DNA of 64,000 bases from Edwardsiella anguillarum ET080813 (GCF_000264765.2 NZ_CP006664.1:1984001-2048000); one strand, 5' to 3'; counted from the stretch's first letter, positions 21,713-30,875 are shown. Notes: generated by a model from the sequence alone, not told the origin. Program-made: numbers and translations.

Positions 21713-22785
21713 TTGTCACCTGTAACTAAGACGGATTCCTGGGGCCGGCGCTCTGCGCCCGCCGGCATTGATGCGATCAGCCGGGCCAGATAGGCCCGCG
21801 TCGCGTCGGGTACCAGTGGGGTGATTGCCGGAAGATCTTTGCGTACCAGCAGCTTGCGTACCCATGAGGCTGAAATGGGGGTGTTGTGATAGGTCAGCCT
21901 GGCCACTTCAACCAGATGGATCGGCGGATAGGGCAGCGCCGGGGTTTCCAGCCAGTAACGCATATCCTGATTGTATTTGGCGGTGACCGGGCAGAAGGGC
22001 TCCGTCCCGACGAAGCGGTGGGTAATGCCCAGTGCCGGCGCCAGATACTGCCGGAATATCTTGATATCGATTTCGGTGTAGCAGTTGTCAGCCACCCCCT
22101 GCTCTTTAATGAAGTAGCAGGGAAAGGTGGCGCGGGAGATGATGTATTCGGAGCCCGGGTGTAGCGTCAGATTGGCGATATCACTCACACCGGAACGCAC
22201 CAGCGCCAGCCGATCTTCATAAGAAAAGCGTGAGGTATCCTCACGGACTAAAAACAGGTGTAGCCAGTCGCATTGACTGGCGGCCTGCCGGACGAGGTAG
22301 CGGTGTCCGTTGGTGAACGGGTTAGCGTTCATCACGATGGCACCGATTTTTTTCCCTGGGTGGCGCAGCGTCGCTAATGTTTCGGCATAGCGTTGAAGAC
22401 GGACTTTACTGTTCTCCATCAGTACCATGATCCCGGGAACCCGGGTAATGGTAGAGAAACCGCACTGGTGGAACATCTCTTCGTTTTCTTCTTTTGTATA
22501 GATGAAAAGATTATTCCGCCCTAATTCATAGGCCAGGTTGACCAATTCAGTGGCCAGCGTCAGGGCCAATCCTTCGCCGCGGGCGGTGGCGCTGATGGCG
22601 ACACACTTTATGATATCGCCGGCGATACCGCCGCAGGCGATGATTTTGTTATCCCGCTGTGCACAAATAAATATTTCTACTGATGTATCAATGTTGAGGC
22701 CATTTTCACGCAGAAAATGAGTGATGTCGGCAATCCTCTTTTGCTCAGAACGCTTAATCTGGGTGAAAACAGTATTGCTGAACAT
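21709..22785 (-). CDS. citC: [Citrate (pro-3S)-lyase] ligase CitC
   Basis: CitC acetylates the CitD prosthetic group with acetate and ATP, activating citrate lyase. The 358-residue protein has an N-terminal GNAT-like domain ([20 protein letters not shown], about residues 67-86) and a C-terminal nucleotidyltransferase domain whose ATP motif is seen in [19 protein letters not shown] (T-N-G-H in place of HxGH). It is the first gene of the lyase operon. The upstream region 22786-23172 is shared with divergent citA. Confidence 0.95.
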   Translation of the reverse strand: MFSNTVFTQIKRSEQKRIADITHFLRENGLNIDTSVEIFICAQRDNKIIACGGIAGDIIKCVAISATARGEGLALTLATELVNLAYELGRNNLFIYTKEENEEMFHQCGFSTITRVPGIMVLMENSKVRLQRYAETLATLRHPGKKIGAIVMNANPFTNGHRYLVRQAASQCDWLHLFLVREDTSRFSYEDRLALVRSGVSDIANLTLHPGSEYIISRATFPCYFIKEQGVADNCYTEIDIKIFRQYLAPALGITHRFVGTEPFCPVTAKYNQDMRYWLETPALPYPPIHLVEVARLTYHNTPISASWVRKLLVRKDLPAITPLVPDATRAYLARLIASMPAGAERRPQESVLVTGDK

Positions 22786-23172
22786 AAGGATTCCTGCTCT
22801 GCGTCGCGATGGTTACGTTAAATAAATGTATCTTTTATCAACTCAATAACTTTTCATTTTCAATCAAAGCTAATAAAACTTTGCTGCCTATTTTTATTCC
22901 CCTTGGCTGTTGTTAAATTAATCCTAAATAGGAATTGGGTGGGGATTTTTGACCTGATTCACAAACGGAAAGCAGTTTTAAATCGCCTTAATAGTTTTTA
23001 TCTTCGTAATTTAAAATAAAGATTTTTATAGACTGGTTTTTATTTGCTTAATTAGTTTAATAGCGATAATCTGCAAAAGTAGAAAAGCATTATGGCCAGA
23101 GTGTCAGGAAACAAAACGATTACATTTGAAGCGTTCAAAGGTAATCGAAACGTATTAAAAGGTGAGGTAACG
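22786..23172. promoter_or_regulatory. citC/citA divergent control region
   Basis: A 387-base AT-rich gap separates the lyase operon from the two-component genes. E. coli has its CitB (DpiA) binding sites here. A CRP-like site, TTTGACCTGATTCACA, is at 22948-22963 (nine of ten arm positions). No gene is supported; an in-frame ATG at 23092 could extend citA but lacks a ribosome site. Confidence 0.55.
22948..22963 (+). promoter_or_regulatory. Putative CRP site in the citC/citA region
   Basis: TTTGACCTGATTCACA fits TGTGA-N6-TCACA except for one base. It lies midway between citC and citA, which suits catabolite control of citrate genes as known in enterobacteria. Confidence 0.5.
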
Positions 23173-24816
23173 ATGGTAAGAATGCCGAATAACAGTGCGG
23201 TGAATTTCTTTCGCCGCATGGCGTTCCCCCTGCGTATTTTTTTACTGTTACTGCTGGTTTCCTGCTGCCTGTTTGCCGCGCTGGGGAAGTACCTGTCAGC
23301 CAGCTTTGAAGACTACATGATGAGGCAGGTGCGCGACATGGCGATGAACCAGGCCAAGATCATCGCATCGATGGACAGTATCGTGGATGGGGTGAAGGAT
23401 CGCGACATCCACCGCCTGGCGCTGATTGCCGATCGTCTGGGAACCGGGACTGACTTTGACTATGTGGTCATCGGCGATCGGAACTCTGTTCGCCTGTATC
23501 ACCCCAATCCGGCCAAAATCGGCCATAAGATGCAGTTCAATAAGCCGGGCGCCATTGAGAAGGGAGAGAGCTACTTTATCTCAGGAAAAGGCTCTCTGGG
23601 CCAGGCGCTGCGCGCGAAAACGCCCATTTTCGATCATCGGGGGCAGGTGATCGGGGTCGTATCCCTGGGCTATTTGGTCAGCAAGATCGATAGCTGGCGT
23701 CTGGACTTCCTGCTGCCCATGGCCGGGGTCTTCGTGTGCGTGCTGCTGCTGATGATGCTGCTCTCCTGGCTATTTGCCGCACATATCCGACGACAGATGA
23801 TGGGGATGGAGCCGCGCCAGATAGCCCGGGTGGTGCGTCAGATGGAGGCCCTGTTCGGCGCCGTTTTTGAGGGACTGATTGCGGTCGATCCTGACGGACA
23901 GATCACGGCAATAAATCGTAATGCCCGCAAAATGCTGGGGCTAAGCGCGCCGGGTCGTCAGTGGCTGGGGCAGCCGATAAGCCAGGTGGTCTCACCGTCG
24001 GACTTTTTCACCGATCGCATCAATGAAGATCGGCGTGATGCCATTCTCACCTTTAACGGGCTGAGCGTTATAGCCAACCGGGCGACCATCCGCTCCGGCG
24101 ACGGCGATACGCTGCTCGGCGCGATTATCAGCTTCCGTAGCAAGGATGATATCAATGCGCTTAACGCCCAGCTGACCCAGATCCGCCAATATGTTGACAG
24201 CCTGCGTACCGTACGCCATGAACACCTCAACTGGATGTCGACGCTCAGCGGGCTGCTACAGATGAAGGAGTACGATCGGGCGCTGGAGATGGTGCGCGGG
24301 GCATCGCAGGCGCAGCAGCAGCTGATCGACCGCCTGCGCGATGCGTTCAGTGACAAGGTGGTCGCCGGGCTGCTGTTTGGTAAAGTGCACCGGGCACGCG
24401 AGCTGGGGCTGACGCTGACCATCGTCGACGGCAGCCAGCTGCATGCGCTGCCGGCGGGGTTGGACAGCACGGAGTTTGCGGCGGTATTGGGCAATCTATT
24501 GGATAATGCCTTCGACGCCAGCCTGAAGAACCCGCAGGGGGGCGGCGGCGTTGAGGTCTATCTGTCGGATGAGGGCAGCGAGGTCATCATTGAAGTGGCC
24601 GATCAGGGCTGCGGTGTCCCGGATGCGCTGAAAGATAACATTTTTGAGCAGGGCGTGAGTACCAAGGCGGAAGATCCTGGGGAGCACGGCATTGGCCTGT
24701 ACCTTATTGCCCGCTATGTCGGGCGTTGCGGAGGCACCATTACGCTGGAGGACAACCAGCCCTATGGCACTCTATTTTCTGTTTTTATCCCGAAGGTGAA
24801 GTGTGAACATGAATAA
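23173..24816 (+). CDS. citA: Citrate-sensing histidine kinase CitA (DpiB)
   Basis: This inner-membrane kinase senses periplasmic citrate. The ATG at 23173 has GAGG 6 bases upstream, giving 547 residues (E. coli 552); 23182 is an alternative. Order: transmembrane helix (about residues 18-37), periplasmic PAS domain with DFDYVVIGDRNSVRLYHPNPAKIGH, second helix (about 177-200), cytoplasmic PAS with AVDPDGQITAINRNARKMLGL, phosphoacceptor histidine in VRHEHLNWMSTLSGLLQM, then ATPase boxes LGNLLDNAFDAS, DQGCGVP and EHGIGLYLIA. It forms a pair with citB, overlapping it by 8 bases. Confidence 0.95.
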   Translation: MVRMPNNSAVNFFRRMAFPLRIFLLLLLVSCCLFAALGKYLSASFEDYMMRQVRDMAMNQAKIIASMDSIVDGVKDRDIHRLALIADRLGTGTDFDYVVIGDRNSVRLYHPNPAKIGHKMQFNKPGAIEKGESYFISGKGSLGQALRAKTPIFDHRGQVIGVVSLGYLVSKIDSWRLDFLLPMAGVFVCVLLLMMLLSWLFAAHIRRQMMGMEPRQIARVVRQMEALFGAVFEGLIAVDPDGQITAINRNARKMLGLSAPGRQWLGQPISQVVSPSDFFTDRINEDRRDAILTFNGLSVIANRATIRSGDGDTLLGAIISFRSKDDINALNAQLTQIRQYVDSLRTVRHEHLNWMSTLSGLLQMKEYDRALEMVRGASQAQQQLIDRLRDAFSDKVVAGLLFGKVHRARELGLTLTIVDGSQLHALPAGLDSTEFAAVLGNLLDNAFDASLKNPQGGGGVEVYLSDEGSEVIIEVADQGCGVPDALKDNIFEQGVSTKAEDPGEHGIGLYLIARYVGRCGGTITLEDNQPYGTLFSVFIPKVKCEHE

Positions 24817-25495
24817 AATTAATATATTAATCGTCGAGGATGAAACGCCGCTGGCTGAGATGCACGCGGAGTTTATCCGCAATCATCCCTGCTGTGGTCA
24901 GCTGTGGTTGGCCGGCAATCTGGCTCAGGCCCGGGCGATGATTAAAAGTTTTCACCCGGATTTGGTGCTGTTGGATAACTATTTGCCGGACGGCGTCGGA
25001 GTACATCTGCTGCATGAACTGACCCAGCAGCGCTATCCGGGCGGCGTAGTGCTGACCACCGCCGCCAGCGATATGGACACCGTCTCAGAGGCGGTTCGCA
25101 GCGGCGCCTTTGACTACCTGATCAAACCCATCGCCTACGAGCGTCTGGGGCAGACGCTGGATCGCTATCAGCAGCGCAATAGCATGCTCAGCGGACATCA
25201 GAATGCCAGCCAGCGTCAGATAGACAGCATGTATAACGCCTATGCGCGCGGGGATAGCAAAGAGGATCTGCCGGTCGGCATTGATGCCCTGACGCTGGAG
25301 AAGGTGCAGGGGCTGTTTGTGGACGATACGGTACGCCATACCGCCGAAAGCGTGGCGCAGAGCCTGCTGCTGAGCCGTACGACGGCGCGGCGCTATCTGG
25401 AGTTCTGTGCGGCGCGTCAGCAGATCGTCGCCGAAATTGTCTATGGCAAGGTGGGGCGCCCGCAGCGTATTTACCGGGCGCAGGGGAAAAGCTGA
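24809..25495 (+). CDS. citB: Citrate response regulator CitB (DpiA)
   Basis: The response regulator is phosphorylated by CitA and activates the citrate-fermentation operons. From the ATG at 24809 it has 228 residues (E. coli 226). The receiver domain shows the acidic pair in IVEDETP, the phospho-aspartate in DLVLLDNYLPDGVG, and the lysine in YLIKPI. The C-terminal part holds a CitB-type helix-turn-helix (ESVAQSLLLSRTTARRYLEF, about residues 173-192). It closes the citrate locus; lexA follows after 120 bases. Confidence 0.95.
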   Translation: MNKINILIVEDETPLAEMHAEFIRNHPCCGQLWLAGNLAQARAMIKSFHPDLVLLDNYLPDGVGVHLLHELTQQRYPGGVVLTTAASDMDTVSEAVRSGAFDYLIKPIAYERLGQTLDRYQQRNSMLSGHQNASQRQIDSMYNAYARGDSKEDLPVGIDALTLEKVQGLFVDDTVRHTAESVAQSLLLSRTTARRYLEFCAARQQIVAEIVYGKVGRPQRIYRAQGKS

Positions 25496-25570
25496 GCACC
25501 GTCTGACCGCGACGGAAAGCACGCCGCGGCCGGTGTTTTGTGTATTTCACGGTTTTAAATTATCCGCTAC

Positions 25571-25607
25571 CTGTATATACTCACAGCAAAACTGTATAAA
25601 CGAACAG
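25571..25607 (+). promoter_or_regulatory. Two tandem SOS (LexA) boxes upstream of lexA
   Basis: CTGTATATACTCACAG (25571-25586) and CTGTATAAACGAACAG (25592-25607) both fit CTG-N10-CAG, spaced 5 bases apart, the second ending 8 bases before the lexA ATG. The arrangement matches the two operators of E. coli lexA and shows autorepression. Confidence 0.95.
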
Positions 25608-25615
25608 GGGGCGGA

Positions 25616-26224
25616 ATGAAAGCACTTACGGCCAGGCAGCAGCAGGTCTACGATCTGATTCGCGATCATATCGAACAAACCGGCATGCCGCCGACGCGTG
25701 CCGAGATTGCCCAGCGCCTCGGTTTCCGTTCACCCAACGCCGCCGAGGAGCACCTGAAGGCGCTGCAGCGCAAGGGGGTGATCGAGATTGTCTCCGGTGC
25801 GTCGCGCGGTATCCGCCTGTTGATGGAAGATGAGACGGGGCTGCCGCTGATTGGCCAGGTGGCCGCCGGTGAGCCGCTGCTGGCGCAGCAGCATATCGAA
25901 GGGTTTTACCAGGTCGATCCGTCGCTGTTTAAGCCCAGCGCCGACTTCCTGCTGCGGGTCAACGGCATGTCGATGCGCGATATCGGTATTCTGGACGGCG
26001 ACCTGCTGGCGGTGCACAAGACCCAGGATGTCCGCAACGGTCAGGTAGTCGTTGCGCGCATTGAGGATGAAGTGACCGTTAAACGACTTAAAAAACAAGG
26101 GAATATGGTACAGCTTCTGCCAGAAAACAGCGACTTCCAGCCTATCGTGGTCGATCTGCGCGAGCAGAACTTCACCATCGAGGGGCTGGCCGTCGGCGTG
26201 ATCCGCAACGGTGACTGGATCTAG
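25616..26224 (+). CDS. lexA: SOS repressor LexA
   Basis: LexA represses DNA-damage genes and cleaves itself when RecA filaments form. The product is 202 residues, the same as E. coli. An N-terminal winged helix ([23 protein letters not shown], about residues 28-50) is followed by the Ala84-Gly85 cleavage site in QVAAGEP. Catalytic Ser119 (NGMSMRD) and Lys156 (VTVKRLK) are at the standard positions. A GGGGGCGGA ribosome site precedes the ATG. A strong terminator follows, so dinF is probably read through at lower level. Confidence 0.98.
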   Translation: MKALTARQQQVYDLIRDHIEQTGMPPTRAEIAQRLGFRSPNAAEEHLKALQRKGVIEIVSGASRGIRLLMEDETGLPLIGQVAAGEPLLAQQHIEGFYQVDPSLFKPSADFLLRVNGMSMRDIGILDGDLLAVHKTQDVRNGQVVVARIEDEVTVKRLKKQGNMVQLLPENSDFQPIVVDLREQNFTIEGLAVGVIRNGDWI

Positions 26225-26289
26225 GCTGTATCCCGCTCCGGGGCGTAGCGCCTCTGCGCCGCCAGGCCCGCGCGTTACCCCGGCCCCCA

Positions 26290-26324
26290 CCCCGCGATCC
26301 TTCGGCTCGCGGGGTCTTTTTTTT
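26290..26324 (+). terminator. Terminator between lexA and dinF
   Basis: CCCCGCGA / TCGCGGGG with a 9-base loop is followed by TCTTTTTTTT. It stands 65 bases after lexA and 50 before dinF, and probably attenuates rather than abolishes dinF transcription from the SOS promoter. Confidence 0.85.
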
Positions 26325-26377
26325 GCGGCCTTCGTGCGCCGCACCGGCGCGATCCGACCAAACGAGGGAACGATGTG

Positions 26378-27709
26378 ATGCGAGGCGTTTTCCAGGAAGA
26401 CAAGGCGCTGTGGCGCCTGGCGCTGCCGATGATTCTGTCGAATGTTTCCGTTCCCTTGCTGGGCGTGGTCGACACGGCGGTGATCGGTCATTTGGACTCG
26501 CCGGTTTATCTGGGCGGCGTGGCGGTGGGCAGCATGGCCACCACCTTTTTGTTTATGCTGCTGCTGTTTTTGCGCATGAGTACCACCGGGCTGTGTGCCC
26601 AGGCGTTCGGCGCCGCCGATCGCCCGGCGCTGGCGCGGGCGTTGGTGCAGCCGCTGATCATGGCCCTGCTGGCCGGGGCGGGCATCATCCTGCTGCGCCA
26701 GCCGCTGAGCGCGCTGATGCTGCAGATCGTCGGCGCCGAGGCCGCGATACAGACGCAGGCGCAGCTGTTTATGCATATCCGCTGGCTGAGCGCGCCGGCG
26801 ACCCTGGCCAACCTGGTGATTCTGGGCTGGCTGCTGGGGGTGCAGTACGCCCGGGCGCCGGTGCTGCTGCTGATCGTCGGTAACGCGGTGAATATCGCGC
26901 TGGATCTGTGGCTGGTGGTGGGACTGGGCTGGAAGGTGGCCGGCGCCGCCTGGGCTACGGTGATCGCCGACTATGTCACGCTGCTGATGGGGGGGGCGCT
27001 GCTGCTGCATGTGATGCGTCTGCGCGGGCTGCGCCGGGCGCATTTCCGACACGCCTGGCGCGGTAACCTGCACCGCCTGTTGGCACTGAACCGCGATATC
27101 ATGCTGCGCTCCCTGCTGCTGCAGCTGTGCTTTGCCTCGCTGACGGTGATCGGCGCGCGGCTGGGGGCCGACGTCGTGGCCGTCAATGCGGTGCTGATGA
27201 ATCTGCTGACCTTTACCGCCTATGCGCTGGATGGCTTCGCCTATGCCGTCGAGGCTTACTCCGGCCAGGCCTTTGGCGCCCGCGATGGCTCGGCGCTGCG
27301 CCGGGTATGGCACGCCGCCTGCCGTCAGGCGGGGGCGGTAGCGCTGCTGTTTGCGCTGGCCTACGGCTTGTTTGGGCGCGCTATTGTCAATCTGTTGACC
27401 TCGTTGCCGCAGGTACAGACCCTGGCGCTCGACTATCTGCCTTGGCAGGCCGTGCTGCCGCTGCTGGGGGTATGGTGCTACCTGTTGGACGGCATGTTTA
27501 TCGGTGCGACGCGCGGGGCCGATATGCGTAACAGTATGGCGGTAGCGGCCCTGGGATACGGCATAACGCTGCTGAGCATACCGTGGCTGGGTAACCATGG
27601 TCTGTGGCTGGCGCTGGCGGTATTTTTGACGCTGCGCGGCCTGTCCCTGTGGCTGATCTGGCGCCGCCGCTGGCGCACGCAGCGCTGGTTCCCCGCAGGG
27701 GCGGCGTAG
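26378..27709 (+). CDS. dinF: MATE-family efflux protein DinF
   Basis: DinF is a DNA-damage-inducible multidrug/toxin extrusion transporter of the inner membrane. From the ATG at 26378 (GAGGGAA upstream) it has 443 residues with about twelve membrane segments. Its opening DKALWRLALPMILSN and VVDTAVIGHLDSPVYLGGVAVG match E. coli DinF closely, as does FLRMSTTGLCAQAFGA. A GTG at 26375 is the next option. It ends 18 bases before the convergent zur stop with no obvious terminator. Confidence 0.93.
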   Translation: MRGVFQEDKALWRLALPMILSNVSVPLLGVVDTAVIGHLDSPVYLGGVAVGSMATTFLFMLLLFLRMSTTGLCAQAFGAADRPALARALVQPLIMALLAGAGIILLRQPLSALMLQIVGAEAAIQTQAQLFMHIRWLSAPATLANLVILGWLLGVQYARAPVLLLIVGNAVNIALDLWLVVGLGWKVAGAAWATVIADYVTLLMGGALLLHVMRLRGLRRAHFRHAWRGNLHRLLALNRDIMLRSLLLQLCFASLTVIGARLGADVVAVNAVLMNLLTFTAYALDGFAYAVEAYSGQAFGARDGSALRRVWHAACRQAGAVALLFALAYGLFGRAIVNLLTSLPQVQTLALDYLPWQAVLPLLGVWCYLLDGMFIGATRGADMRNSMAVAALGYGITLLSIPWLGNHGLWLALAVFLTLRGLSLWLIWRRRWRTQRWFPAGAA

Positions 27710-27727
27710 TCCGCCGCCGCGATGGCG

Positions 27728-28201
27728 CTAGCGGGCCGGCGTTTCGCCGCCGGGCGCCTGGGCGCAGGCGTGGCACAGGCCATGGGCCTCGATGACGCTG
27801 TGCTGCAGGGTAAAACCGGCCTGCTGCGCCAGCGTCTCCAGCTGCTGCTGCAGGAGGTCGGCCGAACGCTCATGAACCTGGCCGCAGCGGTGGCAGATAA
27901 ACAGCGCGGAGGTGTGACACGGCTCATCGAGGTGGTGGCACATCACATAGCTGTTGGTCGATTCGACCTTGTGGATAAACCCCTGCTCCAGCAGGAAATC
28001 AAGCGCCCGATAGATGGTCGGGGGCTTGGCCTGGGGTTCGGATACCCGTAGTAAATCCAGCAGATCGTAGGCGCTGATGGCGCCCTGCTGAGCGGCCATC
28101 AGGCGCAGCACCTCCATCCTCTGGGGCGTCAGGCGGACATTGCGCTGCCGACAGATCTGTTCTGCCTGGGCCAGCAGTCGCTGCAAAGTGGGGGTGGTCA
28201 T
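27728..28201 (-). CDS. zur: Zinc uptake regulator Zur (Fur family)
   Basis: Zur represses zinc-uptake genes when zinc is bound. The ATG at 28201 (AGGGAA 7 bases upstream) gives 157 residues, aligned with E. coli from the N-terminal TQ/TPTLQRLLAQAEQIC. The winged helix NVRLTPQRMEVLRLM, the zinc-site block SYVMCHHLDEPCHTSALFICHRCGQVHE and the late EAHGLCHAC are present. The longer frame to 28318 has no family support. The protein stops soon after CHAC and lacks the longer basic/His tail seen in E. coli Zur. Confidence 0.94.
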   Translation of the reverse strand: MTTPTLQRLLAQAEQICRQRNVRLTPQRMEVLRLMAAQQGAISAYDLLDLLRVSEPQAKPPTIYRALDFLLEQGFIHKVESTNSYVMCHHLDEPCHTSALFICHRCGQVHERSADLLQQQLETLAQQAGFTLQHSVIEAHGLCHACAQAPGGETPAR

Positions 28202-28644
28202 GGTCGCGGTTCCCTGCCAATAGTGTGATGCCATTTTACCACAGTTAGCACGATGCCCCGAAGCGCATCGCGGCCGCTTCGGCGTTGCTCCGTTGTTTAA
28301 ACCTTGTTGTTTTATCATCTGAAATACATATCGACGGCAGACGCTGACGTACGGAGCGGGTAATTTAGCCCTGCGCCGCTCACCGTTGGCGATGGATCGG
28401 GCAGCGACGCGGACGCGTCCATTCGGTAATTACACTGGTGATATATCTCTAGCTGAGATAATAAAAGCAATTAATATTTAAAAGTAATAATAATTCTCCG
28501 GACCGTAGAAATAAAAAACATAAACAACAAAAAATATATCATGCCGCGTTTTTATAAAAAAAACTTTTATATCAACGCCGTCGCAGTGACACTGCGTAAA
28601 ACTGAGCGCGCGCGATATCGGACTCAGGGAAGGGTAAAGTAGAC
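28202..28644. other. AT-rich gap between zur and the LuxR-type regulator
   Basis: No gene is supported here. 28440-28570 is strikingly AT-rich, with runs such as TATAAAAAAAACTTTTATA, against GC-rich neighbours. It likely holds the promoter of the regulator at 28645 and would be a good target for H-NS-type silencing. The zur-proximal part should hold the zur promoter; no operator was recognised. Confidence 0.6.
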
Positions 28645-29316
28645 ATGGATCTTATTTTAGCGATCGAACACTGGCCGCTGCGTCAGGCGATAGTGGCGCT
28701 GTACCGGCGGCAGTTCACCATTATTTCGCTGCCGGACGCGGTTCCGTTTTCGCCCCGCACACTCAGCGCGCTGCATCGAACCGGCAGCCTGCTGGTCACG
28801 GATCGGCAGCGTAATCATTTGCTGCAGACCGTGGAGAGGGTGCGCCGTCATAGTCTGATTCCGGTGATCATCATTAATCGGCGGGAGAGCTACCTGACTC
28901 AGCTGATTGCCCGTTTTTTTAACGGTGCTCACGCGCTGAGCTATGACGCGTTTTACCACCATATTCAGCGGCGGACGTTTCATCCGTTGGATCTCTATTT
29001 TCTGCCCTATTCGCGTGGCGCGCCGGACGCTTGCTGGGGCGCGGGCGAGACGGTGTACGCTCGGCTAAATGCCTTTGGCCTGATGACGCTCTATCAGCGC
29101 GGGGTGACCCTGCGCGAAGCCGCGGTGCTGGTCAGTCTCTCTTTCCATAACAGTACGGCCATGACCGCTCGCCTACTGGGGATCCATGAGCAGGCGGTGG
29201 TACACTGCAAGCGGATGCTAGGAAATAAGCTGGGGCTGGACCATAACCGGCCCGATTTTATCAGCCACATTTTCCTCTCTTCGGGCGTGCGGTCGGGGCC
29301 GTGTGAGATGGAGTAG
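28645..29316 (+). CDS. Orphan regulator with C-terminal LuxR-type HTH
   Basis: A 223-residue protein of a family I do not recognise by name. The C-terminus (about residues 150-210) fits a LuxR-type helix-turn-helix: VTLREAAVLVSLSF, then TARLLGIHEQAVVHCKRML and NKLGLDH, with the A-xx-LGI and V-xx-K/KLGL spacing of that fold. The N-terminal 140 residues look like a receiver-like fold (VVALYRRQF, GSLLVTDRQ, SLIPVIIIN) without a clear phospho-aspartate, as in RcsA, BglJ or CsgD-type regulators. It has its own AT-rich promoter region and no operon partner. Its target is unknown. It stands where E. coli has yjbL/yjbM. Confidence 0.7.
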   Translation: MDLILAIEHWPLRQAIVALYRRQFTIISLPDAVPFSPRTLSALHRTGSLLVTDRQRNHLLQTVERVRRHSLIPVIIINRRESYLTQLIARFFNGAHALSYDAFYHHIQRRTFHPLDLYFLPYSRGAPDACWGAGETVYARLNAFGLMTLYQRGVTLREAAVLVSLSFHNSTAMTARLLGIHEQAVVHCKRMLGNKLGLDHNRPDFISHIFLSSGVRSGPCEME

Positions 29317-29455
29317 GGTGTGGCGCAGGGGCGCGGGCCCGATGTGCGCTTTTTGCACGCAGGGCTGGTATGCTAGAATCGCCGCCCCGCGCGCTACCCG
29401 GCGCGCCGGTGGGTAAATGAGGCACATCTATCATATGGGATACGGCGAACAAGCA

Positions 29456-30493
29456 ATGACTCAGGCAGCACATATTGAACAAGCGACGGGTGCCCGCGGG
29501 CGGGATCAGGCGGGCGCATTTCCCTCACAGCGGTTCTCCATCGCCCCGATGCTGGATTGGACCGATCGCCATTGCCGCTATTTTCACCGCTTGCTGAGCC
29601 GTCAAGCCCTGCTGTATACCGAAATGGTGACCACCGGCGCGATTATCCACGGTAAGGGTGACTATCTGGCCTACAGCGAAGAGGAGCACCCGCTGGCGCT
29701 GCAGCTGGGCGGCAGCAACCCGATCGATCTGGCCCACTGCGCCCGGCTTGCCGAAGCGCGCGGCTACGATGAGATCAACCTGAACGTGGGCTGTCCGTCG
29801 GATCGGGTGCAAAACGGCCGCTTTGGCGCCTGCCTGATGGGTGAGGCGCAGCTGGTGGCCGACTGTGTGAAGGCGATGCGCGATGTCGTTTCAATCCCGG
29901 TGACCGTGAAGACCCGCATCGGTATCGATGAGCAGGATAGCTACCCGTTTCTGTGCGACTTTATCGGTACCGTTGCCGGACAGGGGGAGTGTGACACCTT
30001 TATCGTCCATGCGCGCAAGGCGTGGCTGTCGGGGCTGAGTCCCAAGGAGAATCGTGAGGTGCCGCCGCTGGACTATCCGCGGGTGTATCGCCTCAAGCAG
30101 GATTTTCCGCAGTTGACTATCGCCCTTAACGGCGGCGTAAAGTGTCTGGATGAGGCACAGACGCATCTACAGCATGTCGACGGGGTAATGATGGGGCGCG
30201 AGGCCTACCATAATCCGGGCATCCTGGCCCTGGTCGATCGCCAGCTGTTCGATACCGACGCGGCAGTGCCGCGCAGCGTGGCGGTGGTGCGGGCGCTCTA
30301 CCCCTATATCGAGCGGGAGCTGGCGCAGGGGACCTACCTGGGCCATATCACACGCCATATTCTGGGGCTCTTTCAGGGGATCCCCGGCGCGCGCCAGTGG
30401 CGCCGCCACCTGAGTGAGAACGCCCATCGCCCGGGCGCCGGTGTTGACGTCGTGGAGCAGGCGCTGCGCTTCGTGGAGCGCCGCGCTGAGTAA
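29456..30493 (+). CDS. dusA: tRNA-dihydrouridine(20/20a) synthase DusA
   Basis: DusA reduces uridines 20 and 20a of tRNA with FMN and NADPH. The protein matches E. coli DusA from [19 protein letters not shown] onward, with the catalytic cysteine in [14 protein letters not shown], the lysine/histidine block [13 protein letters not shown] and [20 protein letters not shown], and the C-terminal [17 protein letters not shown]. The start is uncertain: ATGs at 29417, 29435 and 29456 are in frame, none with a strong ribosome site; 29456 gives 345 residues. Confidence 0.95.
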   Translation: MTQAAHIEQATGARGRDQAGAFPSQRFSIAPMLDWTDRHCRYFHRLLSRQALLYTEMVTTGAIIHGKGDYLAYSEEEHPLALQLGGSNPIDLAHCARLAEARGYDEINLNVGCPSDRVQNGRFGACLMGEAQLVADCVKAMRDVVSIPVTVKTRIGIDEQDSYPFLCDFIGTVAGQGECDTFIVHARKAWLSGLSPKENREVPPLDYPRVYRLKQDFPQLTIALNGGVKCLDEAQTHLQHVDGVMMGREAYHNPGILALVDRQLFDTDAAVPRSVAVVRALYPYIERELAQGTYLGHITRHILGLFQGIPGARQWRRHLSENAHRPGAGVDVVEQALRFVERRAE

Positions 30494-30536
30494 TTTGACC
30501 AACAGTTGGTTATTTTCATTACACTCTATCCCCCTC

Positions 30537-30565
30537 TGCCAGCGCAGTGTCGCTGGCATTTTTAT
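30537..30565 (+). terminator. Terminator after dusA
   Basis: TGCCAGCG / CGCTGGCA (8 bp, loop CAGTGT) is followed by TTTTTATT. It separates dusA from pspG. Confidence 0.88.
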
Positions 30566-30596
30566 TGAATCAATGGGTTAGCGTTGTTTTAAACAT

Positions 30597-30612
30597 TGGC
30601 ATGGATTTTGGA
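30597..30612 (+). promoter_or_regulatory. Putative sigma-54 promoter of pspG
   Basis: TGGCATGGATTTTGGA matches the sigma-54 pattern TGGCAC-N5-TTGCW with correct GG-to-GC spacing; the -12 element reads TTGG rather than TTGC. It lies 45 bases before the pspG ATG. In E. coli pspG is transcribed by sigma-54 with PspF, so the site is expected. Confidence 0.6.
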
Positions 30613-30656
30613 TATTCTCGGAGAGACCGTCGTCGTGACGGAATGGAGAGAAGTCG

Positions 30657-30875
30657 ATGCTGGAAGTGATGTTTGTCTTGGCTTTTTTTATGGCGCTGCT
30701 GCTGACCGGCATATCGCTGCTGGGGGTGATCGCCGCGCTGGCCGTCGCGGCGCTGCTGTTGGTATTTGGCGGGCTGTTTGTGCTGGTCATCAAGCTGCTG
30801 CCGTGGCTGGCCTTGGCGATCGTGGTGGTCTGGCTGTACCGCGCGCTGCGAAAACCCCAGCCGCACCGCTATTAG
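30657..30875 (+). CDS. pspG: Phage shock protein PspG
   Basis: A 72-residue inner-membrane protein of the envelope-stress (Psp) response. It aligns with E. coli PspG from the first residue (MLEVMFVLAFFMALLLTGIS), has two to three membrane segments, and holds the conserved IKLLPWLALAIVVVW. GGAGAG lies 7-12 bases before the start. The C-terminus is a few residues shorter than in E. coli. In E. coli qorA separates it from dnaB; here dnaB follows directly. Confidence 0.9.
   Translation: MLEVMFVLAFFMALLLTGISLLGVIAALAVAALLLVFGGLFVLVIKLLPWLALAIVVVWLYRALRKPQPHRY

Noticed and set aside
25730..27598. 622-codon minus-strand open frame across lexA and dinF
   Set aside because: Low-complexity Q/R/H-rich translation typical of the reverse of GC-rich genes; lexA and dinF on plus are certain.
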